Below are positions 1 to 7,415 of a DNA stretch of 20,333 bases, piece after piece. Made by a program: the position numbers and the translations under genes. The notes under the pieces were generated by a model. The model did not search any database. It was given only the letters and a program-made list of their open reading frames with translations, and was not told where the DNA came from. Within the stretch, counting starts at the first letter, position 1; every line of letters starts with the position of its first letter. Source of the DNA: Methanoculleus sp. UBA208 (GTDB lineage: Archaea > Halobacteriota > Methanomicrobia > Methanomicrobiales > Methanoculleaceae); contig NZ_DAFZ01000015.1 of NCBI RefSeq assembly GCF_002498065.1, positions 1 to 20,333 on the forward strand. Direction: 5' to 3'.

Positions 1-1
1 C

Positions 2-28
2 TACGAGAGCGCCCCGGCGCCGGCGTGA
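2..28 (+). CDS. Probable C-terminal tail of an upstream gene (partial)
   Basis: The first bases read as eight sense codons ending in a TGA at 26-28, giving a tail Tyr-Glu-Ser-Ala-Pro-Ala-Pro-Ala. Every third position is G or C, which matches the codon use of the real genes here. A T-rich stretch (44-48) follows and could end its transcript. Nothing can be said about function. The call rests only on codon bias and could be chance. Confidence 0.35.
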   Translation, partial: YESAPAPA

Positions 29-73
29 AAAACCCCTTAATTTTTGCCCTGCACCAGATTCCCCGAATGCCCA

Positions 74-111
74 ACATTTAAGTAGCGCCGCCGCCAATTC
101 TCTGACGGTGA
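74..111 (+). promoter_or_regulatory. Probable promoter and ribosome-binding site of the cimA-ilvBN operon
   Basis: An AT-rich archaeal TATA-like box (ATTTAAG, about 77-83) lies in otherwise GC-rich sequence. A GGTGA Shine-Dalgarno-like motif follows at 107-111, about 12 nt before the GTG start at 124. An ATG at 120 is closer to this motif but opens only a seven-codon frame, so it is not the gene start. Confidence 0.4.
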
Positions 112-123
112 ATTGCACTATGT

Positions 124-1635
124 GTGATTGTTTTATTTGTTGAACCGATTCGCTTTTTTGACACTACTTTACGGGACGGGGAACAGACACCGGGTGTCTC
201 CCTGACGCCGGCCGAGAAACTCGAGATCGCAACGCACCTCGCCGACCTCGGGGTCCACGTGATCGAAGCAGGCTCGGCAGCCGCATCCGCGGGGGAACGC
301 GAGTCCATCCGGGCCATCGCCGACGCCGGCCTTGCCGCCGAGTGCTGCACCTACGTCCGGGCTCTTCCCGGGGATATCGATCTTGCCGCCGACGCCGGCG
401 CCGACTCCGTCCACCTCGTCGTCCCGGTGAGCGATCTCCACATCGGCAAGAAGCTCCGAAAGACCCGCGAACAGGTCTGCGAGATGGCCTGGAGCGCTAT
501 CGAGTACGCGAAGAGCCGCGGCCTCATCGTCGAACTCTCCGGGGAGGACGCATCCCGCGCCGACCAGGCGTTCCTTGCAGAGGTCTTCCGGGAAGGGGTC
601 GAGCGGGGCGCAGACCGGCTCTGCTTCTGCGACACCGTCGGGCTCCTCACGCCTGAGCGGGCCGCCGGGATCATACCGCCGCTCCTCTTCGCCCCGCTCT
701 CCATCCACTGCCACGACGACCTCGGGTTCGCGCTCGCAAACACCGTCGCCGCCCTCCGCGCCGGGGCGTCCTGCGCCCACGTCACCGTCAACGGCCTCGG
801 AGAGCGGGCAGGAAACACAGGCCTTGAGGAACTGGTGATGGCGCTCGAGGTGCTCTACGGGGTCGATACCGGGATCGTGACCGAAGAACTCTACCCGCTC
901 TCGACACACGTCGCCCGGCTGACCGGGGTGCCGCTCGCCACCAACAAACCCATCGTCGGCGAGATGGCCTTCACTCACGAGAGCGGCATCCACGCCCACG
1001 GGGTGATGCGGGACGCGAGCACCTACGAGCCGCTCCGGCCGGAACGGGTAGGAAGGAAGCGCCGCATCGTCCTCGGCAAGCACTCCGGGTCGGCGGCGGT
1101 CGAGGCCGCGCTCCGCGATATGGGGTATGCCCCGGACAGCGTGCAGCTCGCGGAGATCGTCGCCCGGATCAAACGCCTCGGGGATGCGGGCATGCGGACA
1201 ACCGATGCCGACATCATGGCGATCGCCGATACCGTCATGGAGATCGAGTTTACGCCCTGCATCGAACTTCGCCAGTTCACCATTGTCTCCGGGAGCAACG
1301 CGATACCGACCGCCTCGGTGACGATGCTCGTCAACGGCGACGAGATCACCGGTGCCGCAGTCGGGACCGGGCCGGTGGACGCGGCGATCCGCGCGCTCCA
1401 AGAGTCGGTCGCAGACGTCGGCAGCGTAAGGCTCGATGAATACAGCGTTGACGCCATAACGGGCGGCACGGACGCCCTTGTTGACGTCTCGGTGAAACTC
1501 AGCAAAGACGGGAAGACCGTGACGTCACGGGGCGCGAGGACCGACATCATCATGGCAAGCGTCGAAGCAGTTATCGCAGGGATGAACAGATTACTCAGGG
1601 AAGAGCATGAAGACCGGAGCCAGGACTCTGATTGA
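124..1635 (+). CDS. cimA: (R)-citramalate synthase (LeuA/CimA family)
   Basis: A 503-residue alpha-isopropylmalate synthase-family enzyme. The N-terminal TIM barrel carries the signature DTTLRDGEQTPGVS (residues 13-26), the metal-binding HCHDD motif near residue 200 and the VNGLGERAGN motif near 220. The last ~120 residues form a LeuA-type regulatory domain, which the shorter homocitrate synthase AksA lacks. CimA is preferred over LeuA because VIEAGSA after strand 2 and SVHLVVP further on match, as I remember it, M. jannaschii CimA (MJ1392), where LeuA has VIEAGFP and SVHTFIA. CimA condenses pyruvate and acetyl-CoA to citramalate for isoleucine. The ilvB and ilvN genes that follow fit this route. 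The start is GTG; its 3' end overlaps ilvB by 29 nt. LeuA is the alternative. Confidence 0.75.
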   Translation: MIVLFVEPIRFFDTTLRDGEQTPGVSLTPAEKLEIATHLADLGVHVIEAGSAAASAGERESIRAIADAGLAAECCTYVRALPGDIDLAADAGADSVHLVVPVSDLHIGKKLRKTREQVCEMAWSAIEYAKSRGLIVELSGEDASRADQAFLAEVFREGVERGADRLCFCDTVGLLTPERAAGIIPPLLFAPLSIHCHDDLGFALANTVAALRAGASCAHVTVNGLGERAGNTGLEELVMALEVLYGVDTGIVTEELYPLSTHVARLTGVPLATNKPIVGEMAFTHESGIHAHGVMRDASTYEPLRPERVGRKRRIVLGKHSGSAAVEAALRDMGYAPDSVQLAEIVARIKRLGDAGMRTTDADIMAIADTVMEIEFTPCIELRQFTIVSGSNAIPTASVTMLVNGDEITGAAVGTGPVDAAIRALQESVADVGSVRLDEYSVDAITGGTDALVDVSVKLSKDGKTVTSRGARTDIIMASVEAVIAGMNRLLREEHEDRSQDSD

Positions 1636-3283
1636 AGCGCTGCAGCGTGAAGGGGTGGACACCATCTTCGGCTACCCCGGCGGCGTGGTGTTGCCGATCT
1701 ACGATGAACTCTACGATTCGTCGATCCGGCACATACTGGTAAGGCATGAGCAGGCAGCGGCGCACGCGGCCGACGGTTACGCGCGCGCGAGCGGCCGCGT
1801 AGGGGTATGCCTTGCCACCTCCGGCCCCGGTGCGTGCAACCTGGTCACGGGGATTGCGACGGCGTATATGGATTCCATCCCCGTCGTGGCGCTCACCGGC
1901 CAGGTCCCGACCGCCCTTCTCGGGAACGACGCGTTCCAGGAGTCGGACATCACCGGGATCACGCTGCCGGTCACCAAGCACAATTACCTGGTCAAAGACG
2001 CCGCCGATATCGACCGCGTGGTCCGGGAGGCGTTCTACATCGCGCGGACAGGCCGTCCGGGCCCGGTACTGGTCGATCTGCCCAAAGATGTCAGCACGAG
2101 CGAGGTGAAGAGCACGAAGGCCGTCCCGGAGACGGTCTCCCTCCGGGGCTACCAGCCCACCTACGAGGGGCACGTCCGCCAGATTGATAAGGCGCTCGAC
2201 CTGATCGCGGGGGCACAGCGGCCGCTCGTCTACGCCGGCGGCGGGGTGGTCCTCTCGGGAGCGTCGGCCGAACTCCTGGAGTTCGTGGAGACCGCCGCCG
2301 TCCCGGTGACGACGACCCTGATGGGGCTCGGCGCCGTCCCCGGCGACCACCCGCTCTGCCTCGGGATGCTCGGGATGCACGGCACCCAGTCCGCGAACTA
2401 CGCGGTCACGGAGTGCGACCTCCTGATAGCCGTCGGTGTCCGGTTCGATGACCGGGTGACGGGGAAGATCGAGACGTTCGCGCCGAACGCCGCGGTCATC
2501 CATATCGATATCGACCCGGCGGAGATCGGGAAGAACAAGTTGGTCAACGTCCCCATCGTGGGCGACGTCAAAGCCGTGCTCCGGGCGCTCCTCCGGCGGA
2601 TGCAGAAGCGCGGCGATACGGCGAACTGGGTTTCCCGGATCAACGCCTGGAAGACACAGTTCCCGCTCAGTTACCGCAACGACGGCCATCTCCGTCCGCA
2701 GTACGTCGTGGAGCAGCTCTCCGACATCCTGAAAGGCGAGGGGATCGTCGTGAGCGAGGTCGGCCAGAACCAGATGTGGACCGCGCTCTACTACTGCTTT
2801 AAGAAACCCCGGACCTGGATCACCTCCGGCGGCCTCGGGACGATGGGCTACGGGTTCCCGGCAGCCATCGGCGCCCATTACGCCCGGCCGGATATGCCGG
2901 TCGTCGACATCGCCGGCGACGGGAGTTTCCAGATGAACATCCAGGAGCTCGGGACGGTGGCGCAGTACGATATCCCCGTCAAGGTCGTGGTCTTGAACAA
3001 CATGTACCTCGGGATGGTGCGCCAGTGGCAGGAACTCTTCTACGACCGGCGCTACTCCTACACGGAGCTGCCGCCGGTGGACTTCGTGAAGATCGCGAAC
3101 GCCTACGGGATCGAGGGCATTACGGTCACGGAGAAGGACCGTGTCCGGGAGGCGCTCGAGACCGCGCTCGCCACCGACGGGCCGTTCGTCCTGGACTTCA
3201 GGGTCGAGCGGGAGGAGAACGTCTTCCCCATGGTCCCGGCCGGGGCTGCCATCAACGAGATGATCGGGGTGCGTCAGCAATGA
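1607..3283 (+). CDS. ilvB: Acetolactate synthase large (catalytic) subunit
   Basis: A 558-residue thiamine-diphosphate enzyme of normal length for the family. It joins two pyruvates to acetolactate, or pyruvate and 2-oxobutyrate to acetohydroxybutyrate, for valine/leucine and isoleucine. FGYPGG (residues 21-26) and RHEQAAAHAADGYAR carry the TPP-activating glutamate, E48. GQVPTALLGNDAFQE lies in the N-terminal domain. The C-terminal domain has the TPP/Mg motif, starting GDGSFQMNIQEL and ending in an NN pair. The ATG lies inside the 3' end of cimA, with a GGGAAG ribosome-binding site about 5 nt upstream. Its stop overlaps the ilvN start as ATGA, so the three genes are translationally coupled. 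All motifs expected for an active enzyme are present. Confidence 0.95.
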   Translation: MKTGARTLIEALQREGVDTIFGYPGGVVLPIYDELYDSSIRHILVRHEQAAAHAADGYARASGRVGVCLATSGPGACNLVTGIATAYMDSIPVVALTGQVPTALLGNDAFQESDITGITLPVTKHNYLVKDAADIDRVVREAFYIARTGRPGPVLVDLPKDVSTSEVKSTKAVPETVSLRGYQPTYEGHVRQIDKALDLIAGAQRPLVYAGGGVVLSGASAELLEFVETAAVPVTTTLMGLGAVPGDHPLCLGMLGMHGTQSANYAVTECDLLIAVGVRFDDRVTGKIETFAPNAAVIHIDIDPAEIGKNKLVNVPIVGDVKAVLRALLRRMQKRGDTANWVSRINAWKTQFPLSYRNDGHLRPQYVVEQLSDILKGEGIVVSEVGQNQMWTALYYCFKKPRTWITSGGLGTMGYGFPAAIGAHYARPDMPVVDIAGDGSFQMNIQELGTVAQYDIPVKVVVLNNMYLGMVRQWQELFYDRRYSYTELPPVDFVKIANAYGIEGITVTEKDRVREALETALATDGPFVLDFRVEREENVFPMVPAGAAINEMIGVRQQ

Positions 3284-3783
3284 AACCGCATACGCTGAGC
3301 GTTCTCGTGGAGAACCGGGCGGGTGTCTTGAGCCGGGTCGCCGGGATGTTCTCGCGGCGGGGGTTCAACATCGAGAGCCTCGCCGTCGGGACCTGCGAGG
3401 AGCCGAACATGAGCCGGATCACGATCGTGGTCAACGGCGACGACGGAATCGTCGAACAGGTGATGAAGCAGACCAACAAGCTCATCGACGTCATCAAGGT
3501 CTCGGACCTGACGGAGCGGGAGAGCGTGGAGCGGGAACTCGCCCTCATCAAGGTAACCGCCGAACCGGGCACCTCCCGTGCCGAGATCCTGCAGATCGCA
3601 GACATCTTCCGGGCGCAGGTCGTGGATGTCGGGGCAAAGGCGCTGGTGCTCCAGGTTGCCGGCGATACCAACAAGATCGACGCACTCGAGAAGCTCCTGC
3701 GCCAGTACGGCATCAAAGAACTCGTCCGCACGGGAAAAGTTGCTCTCCTCCGGGGAGCAAAGACCGTAAAAAGTTCCAAATAA
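3280..3783 (+). CDS. ilvN: Acetolactate synthase small (regulatory) subunit
   Basis: A 167-residue regulatory subunit that binds IlvB, raises its activity and gives feedback inhibition by branched-chain amino acids. Residues 4-76 form an ACT domain, opening HTLSVLVENRAGVLSRVAGMF and then RRGFNIESL, typical of IlvN/IlvH. The second half (about 85-160) is the ALS small-subunit C-terminal domain. The ATG at 3280 overlaps the ilvB stop by 4 nt. The same frame stays open upstream inside ilvB, but homology begins exactly at this ATG. A T-rich stretch follows the stop. No ilvC follows; the next genes are transport-related. Confidence 0.95.
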   Translation: MKPHTLSVLVENRAGVLSRVAGMFSRRGFNIESLAVGTCEEPNMSRITIVVNGDDGIVEQVMKQTNKLIDVIKVSDLTERESVERELALIKVTAEPGTSRAEILQIADIFRAQVVDVGAKALVLQVAGDTNKIDALEKLLRQYGIKELVRTGKVALLRGAKTVKSSK

Positions 3784-3796
3784 TTTTCTTTTTGGT
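3784..3796 (+). terminator. T-rich terminator after ilvN
   Basis: Directly behind the ilvN stop is a T-rich tract (TTTTCTTTTT), as expected for archaeal termination, which needs a U-run but no hairpin. It separates the amino acid operon from the symporter genes. Confidence 0.5.
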
Positions 3797-3847
3797 GCGA
3801 TACGTTCGTCACGCCATCGGGACGATCTCTCCGCCTCCCGGGCGATC

Positions 3848-3882
3848 GTGTTATATGTTAGCACGGCACACGCTAACACAGT
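3848..3882 (+). promoter_or_regulatory. Promoter with a 7-bp dyad ahead of the symporter pair
   Basis: A TATA-like TTATAT (3851-3856) lies 27-32 nt before the ATG at 3883, so the transcript would be almost leaderless. TGTTAGC (3856-3862) and GCTAACA (3872-3878) form a perfect 7-bp inverted repeat spaced by 9 nt, placed between the TATA box and the start. This is a plausible operator; no regulator is identified. Confidence 0.45.
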
Positions 3883-3990
3883 ATGCTCTTCGAATTGCCT
3901 CTTCATACGGGAATCGTTGTGGGCGGCGCCGTCGCCCTGGTCTTCGTGCTGCTCGCCCTCTGGGGGCTCCGGTTCAGGGAGGCCGTTTGA
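3883..3990 (+). CDS. Small single-helix membrane peptide, symporter accessory protein
   Basis: A 35-residue ORF with one hydrophobic segment (about residues 10-29, from GIVVGGAVAL to LLALWG) and a short basic end (LRFREAV), which suggests an N-out, C-in orientation. It starts just after a promoter and its TGA abuts the symporter ATG with no gap, so the two are almost certainly co-translated. Codons are GC3-rich like its neighbours. Small subunits encoded beside sodium:solute symporters are known (for example DUF485 with ActP, DUF997 with PanF), and I recall a family named symporter small accessory protein. Assignment is from context; the peptide has no motif of its own. Confidence 0.65.
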   Translation: MLFELPLHTGIVVGGAVALVFVLLALWGLRFREAV

Positions 3991-5577
3991 ATGGCGGACG
4001 CCCTGACGCTCGTACTGATCGGGCTCTACTTCTTCGTGCTCATCGGCATCGGGAACTGGGCCTCGAAGAAGATCCATAACACCGAGGACTACATCCTCGC
4101 GGGCAGATCGCTCGGGTTCTGGGTCTTTACGATCCTGATCGTCTGCTCGATCTGCAGCGGGATGACCCTGCTCGGTGTGAGCGGCTTTGGGTATACCTCG
4201 GGCTGGCCCGGGATATGGGAGCAGATCTTCGTCCCGCTCGCGGCCGCGTTCTGCATCATCTTCTTCGGGGTAAAACTCCACTCCATCGGGAAGGAGCGGG
4301 GCTACCTGACCGTCCAGGACTACCTTGCCGACCGGTTCGAGAGCCCGCGGGCGCTCCGGGGCCTCTCCGCGGTCTCCGGGATCATCGTCTCGCTGATCTA
4401 CCTTGTGGGGCAGTACGCCGCGATCAGCATCGTGCTCGTCTGGCTCTTTGCCATCCCGCACTGGCAGGCGCTGCTCATCGCCGGGGTCATCATCACCGCC
4501 TACACGGTCGTCGGAGGGCTCTATGCCGTATCCTGGACGACCCTCTTCCAGGGCGGCATCCTGATCTTCGGCGTGCTCCTGATGGCGCCGTTCGTCATCA
4601 TGAGCGCCGGCGGCCTGGGTCACATCGATGCCGTGCTCGCCGGGATCGACCCGAACTTCGTCGAGCCCTGGTACCCGAGCCCGGCCTACGCTCCTTACGC
4701 CTACGCAACGCCTGAGTTCCTGGTTTCGTTCGGCATCCTCCTGATGGTCGGCCTCGCCTGTGCGCCGCACGTCATCAACAACGTCCTCGCTGCAAAAGAG
4801 GACCGCTACTTCAAGTGGGCGCCGCTCGTTGCGTTCGGGATCTACGCGGTCGTGATGTTCCTCGTGAAGTTCACGGGGTTTGCCGTGCGTTCGCTCGTCG
4901 AGGAGGGAAGGCTGGTGCTCCCGGACGCCGTGAACGCCCAGGACTTCGCGTTTATACTGGGCGTCGAGTATGCCATGCCGAACGTGGCGTTGTGGGCGCT
5001 CTTTGCCGTGATTGTCCTTGCTGCGGTGATGTCCACGACTGATCGGCTCATGCTCACCGTCGGCACCATGTTCGCGTGGGATATCTACAAAAACATCTTC
5101 CGCCCCTCGGCCTCCGATAAAGAGGTTCTTGTCGTCTCGAAGGTCGCGGTCGTCCTCGGGGCCGGCGGCACGCTCCTGCTCGCCATCAACCCGCCGCCGA
5201 TGCTTGCGTGGCTGATCTGGATGGGTATCGGTGTCATGCTCGCGACATTCGCGGTTCCGCTGCTCGCCGGGCTCTACTGGCGCGGCGCCACCGGACAGGG
5301 AGCGATCGCGAGCATGGCGACCGGGCTCGTCGCGGCCGCAGTCTTCGGCTACTGGCACCAGTTCGTGGCAAAGCTCCCGGTACACTTCAGCCTCTACGCG
5401 CTCGTGCTCTCGGCCCTCGCCATGGTCGTCGTGAGCCTTCTCTCCGCCGGGAACTCCACCACCACGCTCGACGGCACCCGGACCGGCTGGTTCATCCAGT
5501 CGCCCCGCAGTTCTCCACGGCCGAGCAGCCCGGGAGATTCCTGGTTGGTCGATCAGGACTCGCCCCGCCAGCAGTGA
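3991..5577 (+). CDS. Sodium:solute symporter (SSS family)
   Basis: A 528-residue polytopic membrane transporter with the LeuT-fold pattern of about 12-13 hydrophobic segments. Recognisable parts are NTEDYILAGRSLGFW after the first helix, SICSGMTLLGVSGFGYTSG in the broken helix, the GxYAVSWTTLFQGG segment and AAVMSTTDRLMLTVGT near residue 350. The last supplies the paired Ser/Thr of the Na2 sodium site. It takes up an organic solute with sodium; the sequence does not reveal the solute (the family includes proline, pantothenate, acetate and sugars). It follows the small membrane peptide directly. After the last helix the tail becomes proline/serine-rich (about the last 30 residues), probably a disordered cytoplasmic end. 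A T-rich terminator lies about 30 nt after the stop. Confidence 0.9.
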   Translation: MADALTLVLIGLYFFVLIGIGNWASKKIHNTEDYILAGRSLGFWVFTILIVCSICSGMTLLGVSGFGYTSGWPGIWEQIFVPLAAAFCIIFFGVKLHSIGKERGYLTVQDYLADRFESPRALRGLSAVSGIIVSLIYLVGQYAAISIVLVWLFAIPHWQALLIAGVIITAYTVVGGLYAVSWTTLFQGGILIFGVLLMAPFVIMSAGGLGHIDAVLAGIDPNFVEPWYPSPAYAPYAYATPEFLVSFGILLMVGLACAPHVINNVLAAKEDRYFKWAPLVAFGIYAVVMFLVKFTGFAVRSLVEEGRLVLPDAVNAQDFAFILGVEYAMPNVALWALFAVIVLAAVMSTTDRLMLTVGTMFAWDIYKNIFRPSASDKEVLVVSKVAVVLGAGGTLLLAINPPPMLAWLIWMGIGVMLATFAVPLLAGLYWRGATGQGAIASMATGLVAAAVFGYWHQFVAKLPVHFSLYALVLSALAMVVVSLLSAGNSTTTLDGTRTGWFIQSPRSSPRPSSPGDSWLVDQDSPRQQ

Positions 5578-5597
5578 CGGCGGAGCGCTCCCGGTCT

Positions 5598-5619
5598 TCC
5601 CGGGCGCCGATTTTTCTTC
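5598..5619 (+). terminator. T-rich terminator after the symporter
   Basis: A GGCGCC palindrome leads straight into a T-rich tract (TTTTTCTTCTT) about 30 nt past the symporter stop and well before the next promoter. Confidence 0.5.
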
Positions 5620-5700
5620 TTCGTGCGAAATTGCATCACCGCCGCTTTTGTAGACCCGGGTCCCCCCAACCCTGCACGGTTCCGGATCTCCTCCACAAAG

Positions 5701-5722
5701 TCTATATCTGTATAACCATACA
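5701..5722 (+). promoter_or_regulatory. Promoter and candidate operator of the redox operon
   Basis: The TATA-like TCTATAT (5701-5707) is 30-35 nt before the ATG at 5737, predicting a very short leader. Directly after it, TGTAT (5709-5713) and ATACA (5718-5722) form a perfect 5-bp dyad around AACC. The position between TATA box and start suits a repressor site, and the first gene of the operon encodes an ArsR-type DNA-binding domain. Autoregulation is inferred. Confidence 0.5.
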
Positions 5723-5736
5723 CTTATGAAGTTCAC

Positions 5737-6615
5737 ATGGACGACTGTAACAGGTGCGATCCCTGCACCAGGCTCCGCGAGATTGTCCCGGAGATGGCAA
5801 GGGTCTTCAAAGCCCTCGGTGACACGAACCGGCTCCGGATAATCTATCTGCTCGCCACGGACACCACCGGGACGATGGGGGTCTCCGACCTGGCGGAACG
5901 ACTCGGCATCTCGCAGCCGGCCGCCTCCCAGCACTTAAAGACGCTAAAAAATGAGGGTATCGTGACATCCCGGCGGGAGGGGTTCCGTGTCTACTTCTCG
6001 TTCAACCGCGACCGGCTGGTACAGTTCCAGGATTACTTCGACCTGATGGGCAGCGCCGTCATGGACCGGTGTGACCGGGAACTCGTCCGGAAAACGACAC
6101 GGCAGACGGCGCTGAATGCCTGCGTCGTCTTCTACTCGTATACCGGGGTGACCCGGGAGGTCGCGGACCGGATCCGGAACGCCTGCGGATGCGATCTCGT
6201 CGAGGTGAAGACGGTGACCGAGTACTCGGCCTTCACGGCGTACACGACCGGCGTCCTGCACTCCCGGCGGGGGATCTGCGATCCGATCACGCCTGACGAG
6301 ATCGATGTCTCGCGGTACGACCTGCTTGTTGTCGGCACGCCGGTCTGGGCCTGGAAACCCGCACCGGCAATCAACGCCGCCGTCAGGGCGCTCAAAGGCT
6401 GCGAGGGGAAGCGGGCCGTGATCTTCGTCACGAACCGCGGCCAGCCCGGCGAGGCCCTCCCGCTTCTTGAAGCGGCGCTCGCCGCACGGGGAGTCGAGGT
6501 CGTGGCAGCGGTCAGTCTCACGAAAGACGACCTGGCGACCCGTAAGGCGGAGAACGATCTCATCGAACGGATCGTCGAAGCATACCCGCTCGACAAAAAC
6601 AACGTGATATCATGA
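5737..6615 (+). CDS. ArsR-type transcriptional regulator fused to a flavodoxin domain
   Basis: A 292-residue two-domain protein. Residues ~15-95 are an ArsR/SmtB winged helix: FKALGDTNRLRIIYLLA, then a recognition helix with LGISQPAASQHLKTLKNEG, then the wing SRREGFRVYFSF. Residues ~127-285 are a flavodoxin fold: CVVFYSYTGVTREVADRI holds the FMN-phosphate loop S134-Y-T-G-V-T139, and VGTPVWAWKPAPAI around 199-212 is the second flavin loop. The extreme N-terminus holds C4, C7 and C10 in a CxxCxxC pattern that could bind metal or an iron-sulfur cluster. It is the first gene of the operon, and its stop overlaps the next ATG by 4 nt. Likely a redox- or metal-responsive regulator that controls its own operon; the signal is unknown. 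Both domain calls are secure; the joint role is inference. Confidence 0.85.
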   Translation: MDDCNRCDPCTRLREIVPEMARVFKALGDTNRLRIIYLLATDTTGTMGVSDLAERLGISQPAASQHLKTLKNEGIVTSRREGFRVYFSFNRDRLVQFQDYFDLMGSAVMDRCDRELVRKTTRQTALNACVVFYSYTGVTREVADRIRNACGCDLVEVKTVTEYSAFTAYTTGVLHSRRGICDPITPDEIDVSRYDLLVVGTPVWAWKPAPAINAAVRALKGCEGKRAVIFVTNRGQPGEALPLLEAALAARGVEVVAAVSLTKDDLATRKAENDLIERIVEAYPLDKNNVIS

Positions 6616-7415
6616 AGACCATTATCTACTATTTTACCGGGACCGGCAACTCCCTTGCCGCCGCAAAGAAGATCGCTGCATCCCACGGGGAGACCGAAAT
6701 TGTCCCGATAGCGGCGTTTAGGAATATTACGGACGAGATCAGCCCGGATGCCGGTAGGGCCGGGATCGTCTGCCCGGTCTACTTCGCCGGGCTCCCGGCG
6801 ATGGTGGCGTCGTTCGCGGAGCGTCTCGACTTCGCTTCAGCGAACTATGTCTTCTCGGTCGTCACGCACGGGGGAGGCGGAGGCTCCGCCGCCCTCCGGC
6901 AGCTCGATGGAATCCTGAAAGACAAGGCCGGAAGGGGGCTCGATGCGGGGTTTGCGGTGAGTATGCCGGGCAACTACATCCTGACGTACGAGTCGCCCGC
7001 AGGGGAGAAGCGGGATCGCCTGCTTGCCGCGGCAGATGCGGACCTTGAGAGGATCGCAGGGCAGATCCGGCAGGAGACGAGGCTGAAACTCCCGAACTCG
7101 CCGGTCACGCGGATCGTCAAGGCCCTCACATACCCCCGGTTTCGCTCCCATGTCCACGGGGACGACCGCAAGTTCACGGTGACGGAAAAATGCACGTCGT
7201 GCGGCACCTGCGCGAGGCTTTGCCCGGCGGGCAACATCGAGATGGGCGGTGGAAGACCGGTCTGGAACCACCGGTGCGAACTTTGCTGCGGGTGCATCCA
7301 CCTCTGCCCGGTCGAGGCTATCCAGGCCGGAAAGGGTACCGAAGGGAGGCAGCGCTACCGGAACCCGTCGGTCGGCATCGCCGAACTGGAGCGCCAGCGG
7401 GGAGCTGAGCCGTGA
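6612..7415 (+). CDS. Flavodoxin/2x[4Fe-4S] ferredoxin protein (EFR1-type), copy 1
   Basis: A 267-residue electron carrier. The N-terminal half is a flavodoxin-like domain starting IIYYFTGTGNSLAAAKKIA, whose TGTGNS loop binds the FMN phosphate. The C-terminal part (about residues 190-240) is a bacterial-type 2[4Fe-4S] ferredoxin: CTSCGTCARLCP followed by CELCCGCIHLCP, all eight ligands present. Such proteins (EFR1, EFFR or flavodoxin-ferredoxin fusions) are thought to pass electrons between flavin and low-potential Fe-S clusters; their partners are mostly unknown. The start overlaps the upstream stop (ATGA) and its stop overlaps the next start (GTGA). It is a close paralogue of the following gene. 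It is soluble; no membrane segments are visible. Confidence 0.85.
   Translation: MKTIIYYFTGTGNSLAAAKKIAASHGETEIVPIAAFRNITDEISPDAGRAGIVCPVYFAGLPAMVASFAERLDFASANYVFSVVTHGGGGGSAALRQLDGILKDKAGRGLDAGFAVSMPGNYILTYESPAGEKRDRLLAAADADLERIAGQIRQETRLKLPNSPVTRIVKALTYPRFRSHVHGDDRKFTVTEKCTSCGTCARLCPAGNIEMGGGRPVWNHRCELCCGCIHLCPVEAIQAGKGTEGRQRYRNPSVGIAELERQRGAEP

Noticed and set aside
120..143. ATG at 120 opening a seven-codon frame (MCDCFIC) with three cysteines, well spaced from the GGTGA motif
   Set aside because: It overlaps the GTG start of cimA by only a few bases and is too short and cysteine-rich to be a credible leader peptide; more likely chance. The real gene is in another frame.
3274..5934. A very long minus-strand open frame (886 codons) under ilvN, the symporter and the ArsR gene
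   Set aside because: It runs antisense to clearly recognised genes and has the charged, Asp/Arg/His-rich composition expected of the reverse strand of GC-rich DNA. No domain is visible.
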